A stretch of 33,610 nucleotides of DNA from contig PFJE01000066.1 in NCBI GenBank assembly GCA_002783865.1, positions 1 to 33,610 on the forward strand. The letters are read 5' to 3'. Positions 15,432-23,564 of this stretch are shown here, in pieces. The DNA comes from Sphingomonadales bacterium CG_4_10_14_3_um_filter_58_15 (GTDB lineage Bacteria > Pseudomonadota > Alphaproteobacteria > Sphingomonadales > Sphingomonadaceae). The translations under genes were made by a program, and so were the position numbers. Every line of letters begins with the position of its first letter. The stretch's first letter is position 1. The notes under the pieces are model-generated. The model saw only the letters and a list, made by a program, of their open reading frames with translations. It ran no database searches and had not been told where the DNA came from.

Positions 15432-16841
15432 ATGAACGCTCCCATCTCCCACAATTTCCATCCCACGACGCTACGCGAATATGATATTCGCGGCGTTGTC
15501 GGCGAGACGCTGGGCGAGGAGGATGCCTATGCCATCGGTCGTGGTTTCGGAACCCTGATTGGTCGGGACGGCGGCACTGCGGTGGCCACCGGATTTGACG
15601 GGCGCACCAGTTCTCCTACGCTCGAATCGGCGCTTATCCGCGGCCTCAATGATGCCGGAATCAATGCCATTTCTGTCGGAATGGGGCCCACTCCGATGCT
15701 TTATTATGCCGAATCTGTACTGAATCAGGTCCAGGGCGGCATTATGATTACCGGCAGCCACAACCCCGCCAATTATAATGGGTTCAAGATGGTGTTTCAG
15801 GGCCGGCCCTTTTTTGGTGCCGACATATTGGGACTTGGTACCATGGCGACGAACGGCGACTGGGATCAGGGCACTGGCACGCTTGAACGCATCGATATCG
15901 AAGATGAATATGTCGAGCGCCTGCTGAAGAATTTTACCGGCGGTGCCTATAAGGTCGGCTGGGATTGCGGCAACGGGGCTGCTGGACCGGTGATCGAGAA
16001 ATTGACGGCCCTGCTCACCGCTCGCGGCGCGGGCGAGCATCATCTGCTTTACACCGATGTCGATGGCGCTTTCCCCAATCACCATCCCGACCCCACGGAA
16101 GAAAAGAATCTCGCCGACCTGAAGGCTTTGGTCGCAGAGAAAGGCCTCGATTTTGGCGTAGCCTTCGACGGCGACGGCGACCGCATCGGCGCGATCGATG
16201 GCGAAGGCCGGGTGATCTGGGGCGACCAGTTGTTGCAGATTTATGCCGAGGATGTGCTGAAAAGCGAGCCCGGTGCGACCATCATTGCCGACGTCAAGGC
16301 ATCACAGGCGCTCTACGACCGGATCGCCGATCTGGGCGGCAAACCGCTGATGTGGAAGACCGGGCACAGCCTGATCAAGTCGAAGATGAAGGAAACCGGT
16401 TCACCGCTCGCCGGCGAAATGAGCGGCCATGTGTTTTTCAAGCATGATTATTACGGTTTCGATGACGCCCCTTATGCCGCGATCCGGCTGATTCAGGCGG
16501 CGACCAATATCGGCAAGAGCGTGACCCGGTTGCGCAGCGATATGGTCGAGATGATCAACACGCCGGAAATGCGCTTTCAGGTCGACGAAAGCCGCAAGTT
16601 CGCGGTGATCGATGAAGTATTGGCGCGTCTGTCGGCCAGCGGCGCCGAGGTGAATAATACCGATGGGGCGCGGGTCAATTCCGAAGACGGCTGGTGGCTG
16701 CTGCGCGCGAGCAATACCCAGGATGTTCTGGTCGCCCGCGCTGAAGCGAAATCTCAGGATGGTCTCGACCGGCTGATGGCGCAGATTGACGAGCAACTGG
16801 CATTATCGGGCCTGAAGCGTGGCGAGCAGGCGGGGCATTAG
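15432..16841 (+). CDS. manB: phosphomannomutase/phosphoglucomutase
   Basis: 469 aa from ATG 15432, with AGGA 9 nt upstream; the ORF track extends 48 nt further. The four alpha-D-phosphohexomutase signatures are present: the catalytic phosphoserine Ser109 in MITGSHNPANYNG, metal binding DGDGD (246-250), sugar specificity GEMSGH and phosphate binding RASNTQ near the C-terminus. It interconverts mannose (or glucose) 6-phosphate and 1-phosphate for GDP-mannose and surface polysaccharide synthesis; AlgC is the characterised relative. The substrate preference cannot be read from the sequence. It is probably monocistronic. Confidence 0.93.
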   Translation: MNAPISHNFHPTTLREYDIRGVVGETLGEEDAYAIGRGFGTLIGRDGGTAVATGFDGRTSSPTLESALIRGLNDAGINAISVGMGPTPMLYYAESVLNQVQGGIMITGSHNPANYNGFKMVFQGRPFFGADILGLGTMATNGDWDQGTGTLERIDIEDEYVERLLKNFTGGAYKVGWDCGNGAAGPVIEKLTALLTARGAGEHHLLYTDVDGAFPNHHPDPTEEKNLADLKALVAEKGLDFGVAFDGDGDRIGAIDGEGRVIWGDQLLQIYAEDVLKSEPGATIIADVKASQALYDRIADLGGKPLMWKTGHSLIKSKMKETGSPLAGEMSGHVFFKHDYYGFDDAPYAAIRLIQAATNIGKSVTRLRSDMVEMINTPEMRFQVDESRKFAVIDEVLARLSASGAEVNNTDGARVNSEDGWWLLRASNTQDVLVARAEAKSQDGLDRLMAQIDEQLALSGLKRGEQAGH

Positions 16842-16978
16842 TCACTAGGTAATATTCTACGCGCACCTTGCAGAATCGGTGAATCATCTCACACAGGAAT
16901 CGCTTCGTCGCAATTATACTACCTTTCATCGCAATGCTGTGCCATTGGCACTCAATCCACTCGCGCAAGAGGTGTGCC

Positions 16979-17239
16979 ATGACATCGGCTAAAGAAACTG
17001 AAATCGATCTCAATTACTATGCTTTCAGAAGCCAATTGCCCGACTTGTTGAGAACTCATGCAGGTGAGTATGCTTTGATTCACAAACAAAAAGTCATTTC
17101 CTTTTTCGACAATGCAATTGATGCCGTTACCGAAGGTTTTTCCAAATACGGGGATGGCGGATATTCGATCCAAGAAGTGACTCGCGAAGTCGAAAATTTG
17201 GGATTTTATTCTTATGCGGGTGGTGCGTTGCAAGCTTGA
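16979..17239 (+). CDS. small protein of a conserved retropepsin-linked pair (DUF5678-like), unknown function
   Basis: 86 aa from ATG 16979, with AAGAGG 6 nt upstream; the ORF track start lacks an SD. Residues 13-66 fit a small alpha/beta unit I recall from many bacterial genomes: an N-terminal helix (AFRSQLPDLLRTHAGE), a hairpin (YALIHKQKVISFFDN), a helix (AIDAVTEGFSKYGDGG) and a final strand (YSIQEVT). Such proteins are usually encoded directly upstream of a retropepsin-like protease, as here. No signal peptide or membrane segment. The region is clearly A+T-richer than its flanks (row 17041-17100 has 23 G/C of 60). Its 3' end overlaps the protease gene by 26 nt. The family link is from memory. 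Confidence 0.75.
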   Translation: MTSAKETEIDLNYYAFRSQLPDLLRTHAGEYALIHKQKVISFFDNAIDAVTEGFSKYGDGGYSIQEVTREVENLGFYSYAGGALQA

Positions 17240-17675
17240 GCGCAGGCAGGCTATTGTTGAAATAGGCCTTCAAAAGTTTATTCCATGGGCCCAAAATCTG
17301 CAATCACAGGACGCAGTAACGGCTTTTCCAGTTAATAGATATCGCGCACTAATTGACACCGGTGCACAAAGGACATGCCTCTCAAGGAGCACGATAGCGA
17401 TCGAAAATCTGTCGAGTCACAGCAAGAGAGCGATCCAAAATGTCCATAACCAACAGTTGCACCGGCTGTATTTTATAAACTTGGGATTCGTTTGCGAAAT
17501 CGAACGACCGGATGGCGGTGAAAATGATATCTCATACTATGCTATGGAAACCCCGTGTGAAGTGATCAACATCGCTGATAATGAATATTTTGACGCAATC
17601 TTGGGTATGGATATTTTAGAACAATTCGATTTTCGATTCCAAAAAACTGGCGAGTTTCTTTTACAAATTCCTTAA
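17214..17675 (+). CDS. retropepsin-like aspartic protease
   Basis: 153 aa. The catalytic motif is ALIDTGAQRTCLS (Asp48-Thr-Gly-Ala) and the C-terminal flap-side motif is AILGMDILEQFDF (131-140), the hydrophobic-Gly and helix of the retropepsin fold. One lobe only, so it would act as a homodimer. No signal peptide, so probably cytoplasmic. The start ATG 17214 lies inside the upstream gene in another frame and has no good SD, which suggests translational coupling; a nearby GTG is possible. A+T-rich codon use (row 17581-17640 has 19 G/C of 60) contrasts with the neighbours, suggesting recent transfer. Target unknown. Confidence 0.8.
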   Translation: MRVVRCKLERRQAIVEIGLQKFIPWAQNLQSQDAVTAFPVNRYRALIDTGAQRTCLSRSTIAIENLSSHSKRAIQNVHNQQLHRLYFINLGFVCEIERPDGGENDISYYAMETPCEVINIADNEYFDAILGMDILEQFDFRFQKTGEFLLQIP

Positions 17676-17741
17676 ACAAAATTCGAATCGATAAGATGAG
17701 TCCTTATCCATTTGCAGTATGGTTATCCGAAAGGCCCGCCC

Positions 17742-17747
17742 TATAAT
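17742..17747 (+). promoter_or_regulatory. possible -10 box before the MAPEG gene
   Basis: A perfect TATAAT 32 nt before the ATG at 17780, with no convincing -35 at 16-18 nt upstream (ATGGTT at 17 nt). A purine-rich AGGAGAGG follows at 17758-17765 and could be the ribosome-binding site at long spacing. Confidence 0.35.
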
Positions 17748-17779
17748 CGCCGGTTCAGAGGAGAGGAACCGCGCCGGTC

Positions 17780-18178
17780 ATGGACCCCTATATCTACGTC
17801 GCCTTTGTCAGCGCCCTTGCGCTGCTGGCTTATTATTTTACCCTGCTGATGGCGGGCCTGGCGCGCGGGCGATTCAAGATCGCGGTGCCGTCGCATAGCG
17901 GTCCTCCCGAATATGAGCGTTATGTCCGGGCGCATCAGAACACGCTGGAACATCTGGTGCTGTTCCTGCCCGGCTTGTGGCTGTTCGCCTATGTTGTCAG
18001 TCCCTATTGGGCAGCGGGTATCGGCCTGATCTGGCCGTTCATGCGAGTCGGCTATGCGCTGGGCTATCACAAGGCACCGGAGAAACGCTTGCGCTGGCTT
18101 TATATCAGTATGCCGCCGATCTATATTTTCGTGCTGGGCTCGTTGGTCGGCAGCATTGTCATTTGGATCAGAGCATGA
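17780..18178 (+). CDS. MAPEG family membrane protein
   Basis: 132 aa with four hydrophobic segments: about 5-27, 60-72, 74-90 and 109-130. The family signature is YERYVRAHQNTLEHLVLFLPGLW, where the Arg, Asn and Glu contribute to the glutathione-type site in MAPEG enzymes. Bacterial members are called microsomal glutathione S-transferase-like, but activity is rarely tested. The gene ends 13 nt before the amidohydrolase gene, in the same direction, so the two probably share a transcript. Confidence 0.88.
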   Translation: MDPYIYVAFVSALALLAYYFTLLMAGLARGRFKIAVPSHSGPPEYERYVRAHQNTLEHLVLFLPGLWLFAYVVSPYWAAGIGLIWPFMRVGYALGYHKAPEKRLRWLYISMPPIYIFVLGSLVGSIVIWIRA

Positions 18179-18191
18179 GAGGCGTCACAGC

Positions 18192-19895
18192 ATGAGCGAA
18201 TATGACTTTGTAATCCGCAGCGGAACGATCGCCGATGGCAGTGGCGGCGAGCTGATCGATGGCGATATCGGCATCAGCGACGGCAAAATATCGGCAATCG
18301 GCACAATTTCCGGTAAGGGCCGCGAAGAAATCGACGCGTCCGGCAAAATCGTCACTCCCGGCTTTGTTGACGTCCATACCCATTATGACGGCCAGTCGAT
18401 CTGGGCCGAGGAACTCAGCCCCTCGTCCTCGCACGGCGTGACCACCGCGATCATGGGCAATTGCGGCGTCGGCTTTGCACCCTGCCGCACGGCGGACCAT
18501 GATATGCTGATCAACGTCATGGAAGGCGTCGAAGACATTCCCGGCGTGGTGATGGCCGATGGCCTGCCATGGAACTGGGAGACCTTTCCCGAATATCTCG
18601 ACGTCGTCGCCAGCGGAAAGCGCGATATCGATGTCGCTGCCTATCTGCCGCACTCACCGTTGCGCGTCTATGCGATGGGTGCGCGCGGCGCGGCGCGCGA
18701 ACCGGCCAATGATGATGATCTGGCCCTGATGCGCAAGCTCTGCCGCGAAGCGATGGACGCCGGGGCGCTGGGCTTTGCCACATCACGGCTGTCGATTCAC
18801 AAGACCGCCGACGGCGGCAGCATTCCGACGTTCGAGGCGGATATCGCCGAGCTGGAAGCGATTTGTGGCGGCATGGCGGATGCCGGGACCGGCACTTTTC
18901 AGGTCGTGCTTGATGCCTTTGTCGGCTGGGACAAGGAATATAAGGTGATCGAGCGGGTAGTCGAAAGCTCCGGCCGGCCCGCCACCTTCACGCTGGCATC
19001 CGGCAATGACGGCCCGCCGCGCTGGCGCCGGGTGCTGGAAATGCTCGACCGCACCAACGCTGCTGGCGGCAAGGCCACCGCCCAGATCATGCCGCGTCCG
19101 ATTGGTCTGATCGCCGGACTGGAACTGACCGTGCATCCATTCATCCTCTGCCCGAGCTGGGCAAAGATCGCGGACCTGCCGATAGAGCAGCAGGTCGCGG
19201 CGATGCGCGATCCGGGCCTGCGCGCAGCCCTGCTCAGCGAGGAGTTCGAGCCAGGCCATCCGTTCAACGCGCTGGCCCGTGACTGGAACTGGCTGTTCCC
19301 GCTCGACAATCCACCGGATTATGCGCCGCCGAAGGAAATGAGCATGGCCGGGCAGGCCGCGGCCAAGGGCTGCACGCCGCAGGAAATTGCCTATGACCGG
19401 CTGCTCGATACCGACGGCAAGGGCCTGTTCCTCGCCGCACTGGGAAATTATGAAAATGGCACGCTGGCCAGCGCCCATGAAATGCTCAGCCATCCGCATT
19501 GCATTCCCGGTCTGGGTGACGGCGGCGCCCATTATGGCGCGATCTGCGACGCCAGTTACTCGACCTATTTGCTCAAGCAATATGTGCAAAAAGCCAATGG
19601 CTACCGGTTCGACCTCGCCGAAGCCGTGCATATGCTGTCGCACAAGGCGGCCTGCGCGGTCGGTCTGAACAGTCGGGGCCTGCTGAAAACCGGTGCCAAG
19701 GCCGATATCAATGTCATCGATATGGATCGGCTGGAACTGCATCTGCCCGAAATTGTCCAGGACCTTCCCGCCGGGGGACAAAGATTGCACCAGCGCGCAA
19801 CCGGCTATGATGCCACTATCGTGTCCGGAGAAATCATCCGGCGATTTGACCGGTCCACCGGGGCACGGCCGGGCCAATTGATACGCGGAGCGTGA
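18192..19895 (+). CDS. N-acyl-D-amino-acid deacylase family amidohydrolase
   Basis: 567 aa from MSEYDFVIRSGTIAD, with GAGAGG before the ATG; the ORF track start lies inside the MAPEG gene. It has the split beta-sandwich and TIM barrel of Amidohydro_3 enzymes: the metal motif DVHTHYDGQ (HxH), the family signature MGNCGVGFAPCR, and GLGDGGAHYGAICDAS carrying the late His/Asp of the site. The C-terminal beta-sandwich has KTGAKADINVID. Related enzymes deacylate N-acyl-D-amino acids; D-aminoacylase is the best-studied, but the specificity is unknown here. Full length with intact motifs. Confidence 0.88.
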   Translation: MSEYDFVIRSGTIADGSGGELIDGDIGISDGKISAIGTISGKGREEIDASGKIVTPGFVDVHTHYDGQSIWAEELSPSSSHGVTTAIMGNCGVGFAPCRTADHDMLINVMEGVEDIPGVVMADGLPWNWETFPEYLDVVASGKRDIDVAAYLPHSPLRVYAMGARGAAREPANDDDLALMRKLCREAMDAGALGFATSRLSIHKTADGGSIPTFEADIAELEAICGGMADAGTGTFQVVLDAFVGWDKEYKVIERVVESSGRPATFTLASGNDGPPRWRRVLEMLDRTNAAGGKATAQIMPRPIGLIAGLELTVHPFILCPSWAKIADLPIEQQVAAMRDPGLRAALLSEEFEPGHPFNALARDWNWLFPLDNPPDYAPPKEMSMAGQAAAKGCTPQEIAYDRLLDTDGKGLFLAALGNYENGTLASAHEMLSHPHCIPGLGDGGAHYGAICDASYSTYLLKQYVQKANGYRFDLAEAVHMLSHKAACAVGLNSRGLLKTGAKADINVIDMDRLELHLPEIVQDLPAGGQRLHQRATGYDATIVSGEIIRRFDRSTGARPGQLIRGA

Positions 19896-19927
19896 CAAAA
19901 ACGCCGGGCGGCTGATAATGAGCGGGA

Positions 19928-20341
19928 ATGATAGACGTAATTCCCGAACAGACCCGGGCCGCCTGGGCAGGCTTTCCGCAAGCGCTGACCGAGAAACTGG
20001 TCCAGCTTCGTGGCCTCGTGCTGGATGTCGCGCGCAACGAACCGGCCATTGGTCCGCTCGAGGAGACACTGAAATGGGGAGAGCCTGCGTTTCTGACGGC
20101 GGCCACCGGATCTGGCACCACGGTACGAATCCATCGGCACAAGAAATCGACTTACACCTATGCCCTATATGTGCATTGCCAGACCGATCTGATCGAGCAC
20201 TACAAGCAGCTGTACAAGGATATACTCGCCTTTGATGGCAATCGAGCGGTCGTGTTTGACGTCAAGGACCCACTGCCGGTCGAGATCGTCAAGCATTGCA
20301 TCGTCATGGCCCTGACCTATCATCAGCGGAAAGCGCGCTAG
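19928..20341 (+). CDS. DUF1801 domain-containing protein
   Basis: 137 aa. The domain core is ETLKWGEPAFLT, followed by VRIHRHKKSTYTYALYVHCQTDLIEHY and a C-terminal block ending in KHCIVMALTYHQRKAR. The family (YdhG-like) has a small alpha/beta fold of unknown function. It lies 32 nt after the amidohydrolase and 7 nt before the HDAC-like gene, so it is in the same run of plus-strand genes. Confidence 0.87.
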   Translation: MIDVIPEQTRAAWAGFPQALTEKLVQLRGLVLDVARNEPAIGPLEETLKWGEPAFLTAATGSGTTVRIHRHKKSTYTYALYVHCQTDLIEHYKQLYKDILAFDGNRAVVFDVKDPLPVEIVKHCIVMALTYHQRKAR

Positions 20342-20348
20342 GACCGTC

Positions 20349-21263
20349 ATGCTCCATATCGTCCATCATGCCGATTATGTCGCGCCGCGCCCGCAAAGCG
20401 GGAGCTTTGTGTTCGACAAATATCAGTTGGTGATGGACGCGATTCGGGAGCACGCACCGGACCATGTCGCTTATGAGCCGACACCAATGCCGCGGCGCTG
20501 GATCGAGGCGGTGCATGATCCGGCCTATGTCGAGCAAGTGATGACGGCCACTGTTCCACGTGAAATAGAGCGCCGGATCGGTTTCCCCGTGTCGGCTGAA
20601 ATTGCCAGCCGCGTGCAATATAGCTCGGGCGGCACCTGGCTCGCGGCGCAGCTTGCCCTGGACCATGGCTATGCCGCGAACAGCGCCGGCGGCAGCCACC
20701 ATGCGCTGGCCGATACCGGTGCAGGCTATTGCGTGTTCAATGATCTGGCGATCACCGCCAACCGGTTGCTGGCGGAGGGCGATGCGCGCAAGATCCTGAT
20801 CGTCGATCTGGATGTGCATCAGGGAGACGGAACCGCGATGTTGCTGGCGGGACGGTCCGATGTGTTTACCCTTTCGATCCACAATGAGCGCAATTTCCCG
20901 ACCCGCAAAGCCCGCTCCAGCCGCGATATAGCTCTGCCAGACGCGGTTGAAGATGATGCCTATCTGTCTATTGTGGACGTGGCTTTGGAGGAAATTCTGG
21001 CCGGTTTCGCCCCGGACATGCTGCTCTATCAGGCGGGCGTCGATCCGCATGTCGATGACCGGCTCGGGCGGCTTTCGCTTACCGATGCCGGTCTGGAACG
21101 GCGCGAGCGGATGGTTGTTCGCAAGGCGCGCGATCGCGGCATTCCCGTCGCCAGCGCCCTTGGCGGAGGCTATGGTCTCGATCATCCGGCGGTTGCCCTG
21201 CGCCACGCGCGATCGATGATAGCAATGGCCGATGAAGCGGATCTAAGTGACGTTATTCGGTAG
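20349..21263 (+). CDS. histone deacetylase family protein
   Basis: 304 aa. The arginase/deacetylase active site is complete: the His pair in GGSHHALAD, the zinc ligands in IVDLDVHQGDGT (Asp, His), the third ligand region GVDPHVDDRLGRLSLT (Asp) and the Gly-rich loop with Tyr in ALGGGYG. Bacterial members act on acetylpolyamines, acetoin-related or unknown acyl-lysine substrates. There is no signal peptide. The stop overlaps the convergent AI-2E permease gene by 11 nt. Confidence 0.93.
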   Translation: MLHIVHHADYVAPRPQSGSFVFDKYQLVMDAIREHAPDHVAYEPTPMPRRWIEAVHDPAYVEQVMTATVPREIERRIGFPVSAEIASRVQYSSGGTWLAAQLALDHGYAANSAGGSHHALADTGAGYCVFNDLAITANRLLAEGDARKILIVDLDVHQGDGTAMLLAGRSDVFTLSIHNERNFPTRKARSSRDIALPDAVEDDAYLSIVDVALEEILAGFAPDMLLYQAGVDPHVDDRLGRLSLTDAGLERRERMVVRKARDRGIPVASALGGGYGLDHPAVALRHARSMIAMADEADLSDVIR

Positions 21264-22344
21264 CTTTTTCCTGTTCGGCATGGACGTCATGCATATCCGA
21301 AAATATGCTCCAGATTGCGATAAACAGGGCTGCCACCAATGGGCCAATCACGATCCCATTGATCCCGAACAGTTGCAGCCCGCCAAGGGTGGAAATCAAC
21401 ACCACATAATCGGGCATGCGCGTATCCCGGCCGACCAGGATCGGACGGACCACATTGTCGACCATGCTGATCACAAAAACGCCGCAGAGCACCAGTACCA
21501 CCGCTTGCCAGACCGCGCCGGTGGCGAACAGATACAGGGCAACGGGGATCCAGACAAATCCCGTACCAATGGCCGGAATCAGAGAGAATATACCCATCAA
21601 CACCGCCCAGAGCAAAGCGCTGCGGATATCGAGCGCCCAGAACACCAGACCCCCGAGACTGCCCTGGATGATTGCAATGACCAGGCTGCCCTTGATCGTC
21701 GCGCGGATGACAGAGAGGAATCTTTCCATCAGAATCTGGCGTTTTTCCTCGTTCAGCGGAATCATGTCTCCGATTCTCTCGGTTAATGCCGGACCGTCCC
21801 GGAGCAGGAAAAAGGTGAGGTACAGCATCACACCCAGGCCCAGCATGAACTGGAACGCACCCTGCCCGACGCTGAGTAGCTGGGTCAGCAGAAATTCCAG
21901 AATTGCCGATACATATTGTTCAATTTCTGCCCTGATGCTGGCAAAGTCACCATAGCCATAAGCGGCCAACTGGACCTGCATCCAATGGGGCAACGATTGT
22001 TCGAACGCCTTGAACACCGCGTCAAAATCAATATCTCCCACCTGAATCTGCCGGTAGATGCTCGCCGCTTCCTGAGCGAGTGCCATGCCCAGGAGAATTG
22101 CCGGTACGACGACCAGCAACAATATCAGGATCAAGGTGATCACCGCTGCCAGATTGTTTTTGCCCGGGAGATAAGCCAGCAATCGATCGTAGACTGGACG
22201 AAACAGCACGGCGACAACCACACCCCAGACGATTGCCCCGAAAAACGGTTCGATCAGAACCGCAAATGCCAGCGAAATAATGACCAGCAGGGCAATCATA
22301 AACCCCCATTCGACACGGTTTTTGGAAGTCGCCCGATTGTCCAT
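21253..22344 (-). CDS. AI-2E/UPF0118 family permease
   Basis: 363 aa with about seven to eight transmembrane segments: an N-terminal pair (15-52), another at 66-90, a large extracytoplasmic loop (about 90-150), and a C-terminal cluster with the signatures FFLLRDGP, IPAIGTGFVWIPVALYL and DNVVRPILVGRDTRMPDYVVL, which are conserved in the family. Members are described as AI-2 exporters (TqsA) or Na+/H+ antiporters, so the substrate is open. It converges on the HDAC-like gene with an 11-nt overlap. The 273-nt gap upstream (22345-22617) holds no gene that I can support. Confidence 0.9.
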   Translation of the reverse strand: MDNRATSKNRVEWGFMIALLVIISLAFAVLIEPFFGAIVWGVVVAVLFRPVYDRLLAYLPGKNNLAAVITLILILLLVVVPAILLGMALAQEAASIYRQIQVGDIDFDAVFKAFEQSLPHWMQVQLAAYGYGDFASIRAEIEQYVSAILEFLLTQLLSVGQGAFQFMLGLGVMLYLTFFLLRDGPALTERIGDMIPLNEEKRQILMERFLSVIRATIKGSLVIAIIQGSLGGLVFWALDIRSALLWAVLMGIFSLIPAIGTGFVWIPVALYLFATGAVWQAVVLVLCGVFVISMVDNVVRPILVGRDTRMPDYVVLISTLGGLQLFGINGIVIGPLVAALFIAIWSIFSDMHDVHAEQEKATE

Positions 22345-22617
22345 TCAATGTCGCTCTTGTTGGGTTTGTCGTTGCGTTTGCGGTGATATTGCCTTGCTCG
22401 GCAGATACGAGAATATTTTGCGGTCGGCAAGGATCGCCGTATCGGCCATTAATACCTCCCATCCAGTCGGCATCCGGCTGTACTTGATGCTTCGTTTTTC
22501 CCGATCGCCGTCTGGAGTCCCGAAGATTGCAACCCTCTGTTCAAGCCACCTACGTGCGAATCATTGGAAAGTTGCGACGACATATCGCATAAGGCGCGTA
22601 ATGCTGGAGAACAGTTG

Positions 22618-23541
22618 ATGGCAATTCCGTTTGAAAAGGGCCTGGTCGAAACCGGCGATGGCCTCTACGCCTATCTCCAGCCGGATGGCGGCTGGGGCTG
22701 GTCCAATGCCGGTCTGATCACCGATGGCGGTCAATCCTTGCTGGTCGATACGCTGTTCGATGCCAGCCTGACCCGCGAGATGCTTGGCGTCATGGCGGAT
22801 GCGGCCGGCGTCGGCGCGGATGATATCGGCATCATCGTCAACACCCATGGCAATGGCTGCTGTGCGCATGCCGAGGTGATCGCATCAGCAGCCAGCGCGC
22901 GCGAAATGTCCGAGCTGCCGGCCAGCCAGCTCGCCGCGATCATGGCGCAGGCCCGGGCGATGGGGCCGGCAGGACAATATCTGGTGGATATTTTCGGCAG
23001 CTTTGACTTCACCGATGTCGAGGAAAAACTGCCAACCCAGACCTTCAGCGGCGAGTATCGCCTGATGGTCGGCGACAAGAAGGTCGATCTCATCGAGGTC
23101 GGACCCGCGCATACGGCGGGTGATGTGCTCATCCATGTGCCGGGTGACAAAACCGTCTTTACCGGCGACATCTTGTTTATCGAAGGCACACCGATCATGT
23201 GGGCCGGGCCGGTCGGCAACTGGATCGCCGCCTGTGACAAGATCATCAGCTTCAAGGCCGAAACCATCGTCCCCGGCCATGGCCCGATCACCGATGTCCA
23301 CGGCGTCCGGCGGGTGCAGGATTATCTGCGCTATATCGATCAGGAAGCGCGCAAGCGGTTCGACGCCGGGCTGTCGGTGCGCGATGCGGCGCATGATATC
23401 AGGCTCGGCGATTTCTCCAGCTGGGGCGACAGCGAGCGGATCGCGGTCAATATCTCGACCCTTTACCGCGAATATTCGGGCGATACATCGCCGCCGGATG
23501 TGGTGCAGCTGTTCGGGCTGATGGCGGAGTTGAAACAATAG
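22618..23541 (+). CDS. MBL-fold metallo-hydrolase with an altered zinc motif
   Basis: 307 aa from ATG 22618, with GGAG 9 nt upstream; the ORF track extends 54 nt further. The fold is recognisable: WSNAGLITDGGQSLLVDTLFD, HTAGDVLIHVPGDKTVFTGDILF (His165, Asp184) and VPGHGPI (His221). The usual HxHxDH, which in this subgroup is typically THxNGDH, reads THGNGCCAH here (residues 76-84), so the Asp and His that hold the second zinc are missing. Either Cys and His substitute or the enzyme binds one metal or none. It lies 23 nt upstream of the helicase. Substrate unknown. Confidence 0.85.
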   Translation: MAIPFEKGLVETGDGLYAYLQPDGGWGWSNAGLITDGGQSLLVDTLFDASLTREMLGVMADAAGVGADDIGIIVNTHGNGCCAHAEVIASAASAREMSELPASQLAAIMAQARAMGPAGQYLVDIFGSFDFTDVEEKLPTQTFSGEYRLMVGDKKVDLIEVGPAHTAGDVLIHVPGDKTVFTGDILFIEGTPIMWAGPVGNWIAACDKIISFKAETIVPGHGPITDVHGVRRVQDYLRYIDQEARKRFDAGLSVRDAAHDIRLGDFSSWGDSERIAVNISTLYREYSGDTSPPDVVQLFGLMAELKQ

Positions 23542-23564
23542 CAACGAAGCGCCATTCCAGAGCA

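Noticed and set aside
18783-20069. 428-aa minus-strand ORF
   Set aside because: Antisense shadow of the amidohydrolase gene. It has no domain, the composition is typical of an antisense frame in high-G+C DNA, and the plus-strand gene has clear motifs.
20304-21206. 300-aa minus-strand ORF
   Set aside because: Antisense shadow of the HDAC-like gene.
22390-22430. CCTTGC ... GCAAGG inverted repeat before the MBL gene
   Set aside because: The 6-bp stem with a long loop is within chance expectation; no riboswitch or operator pattern recognised.
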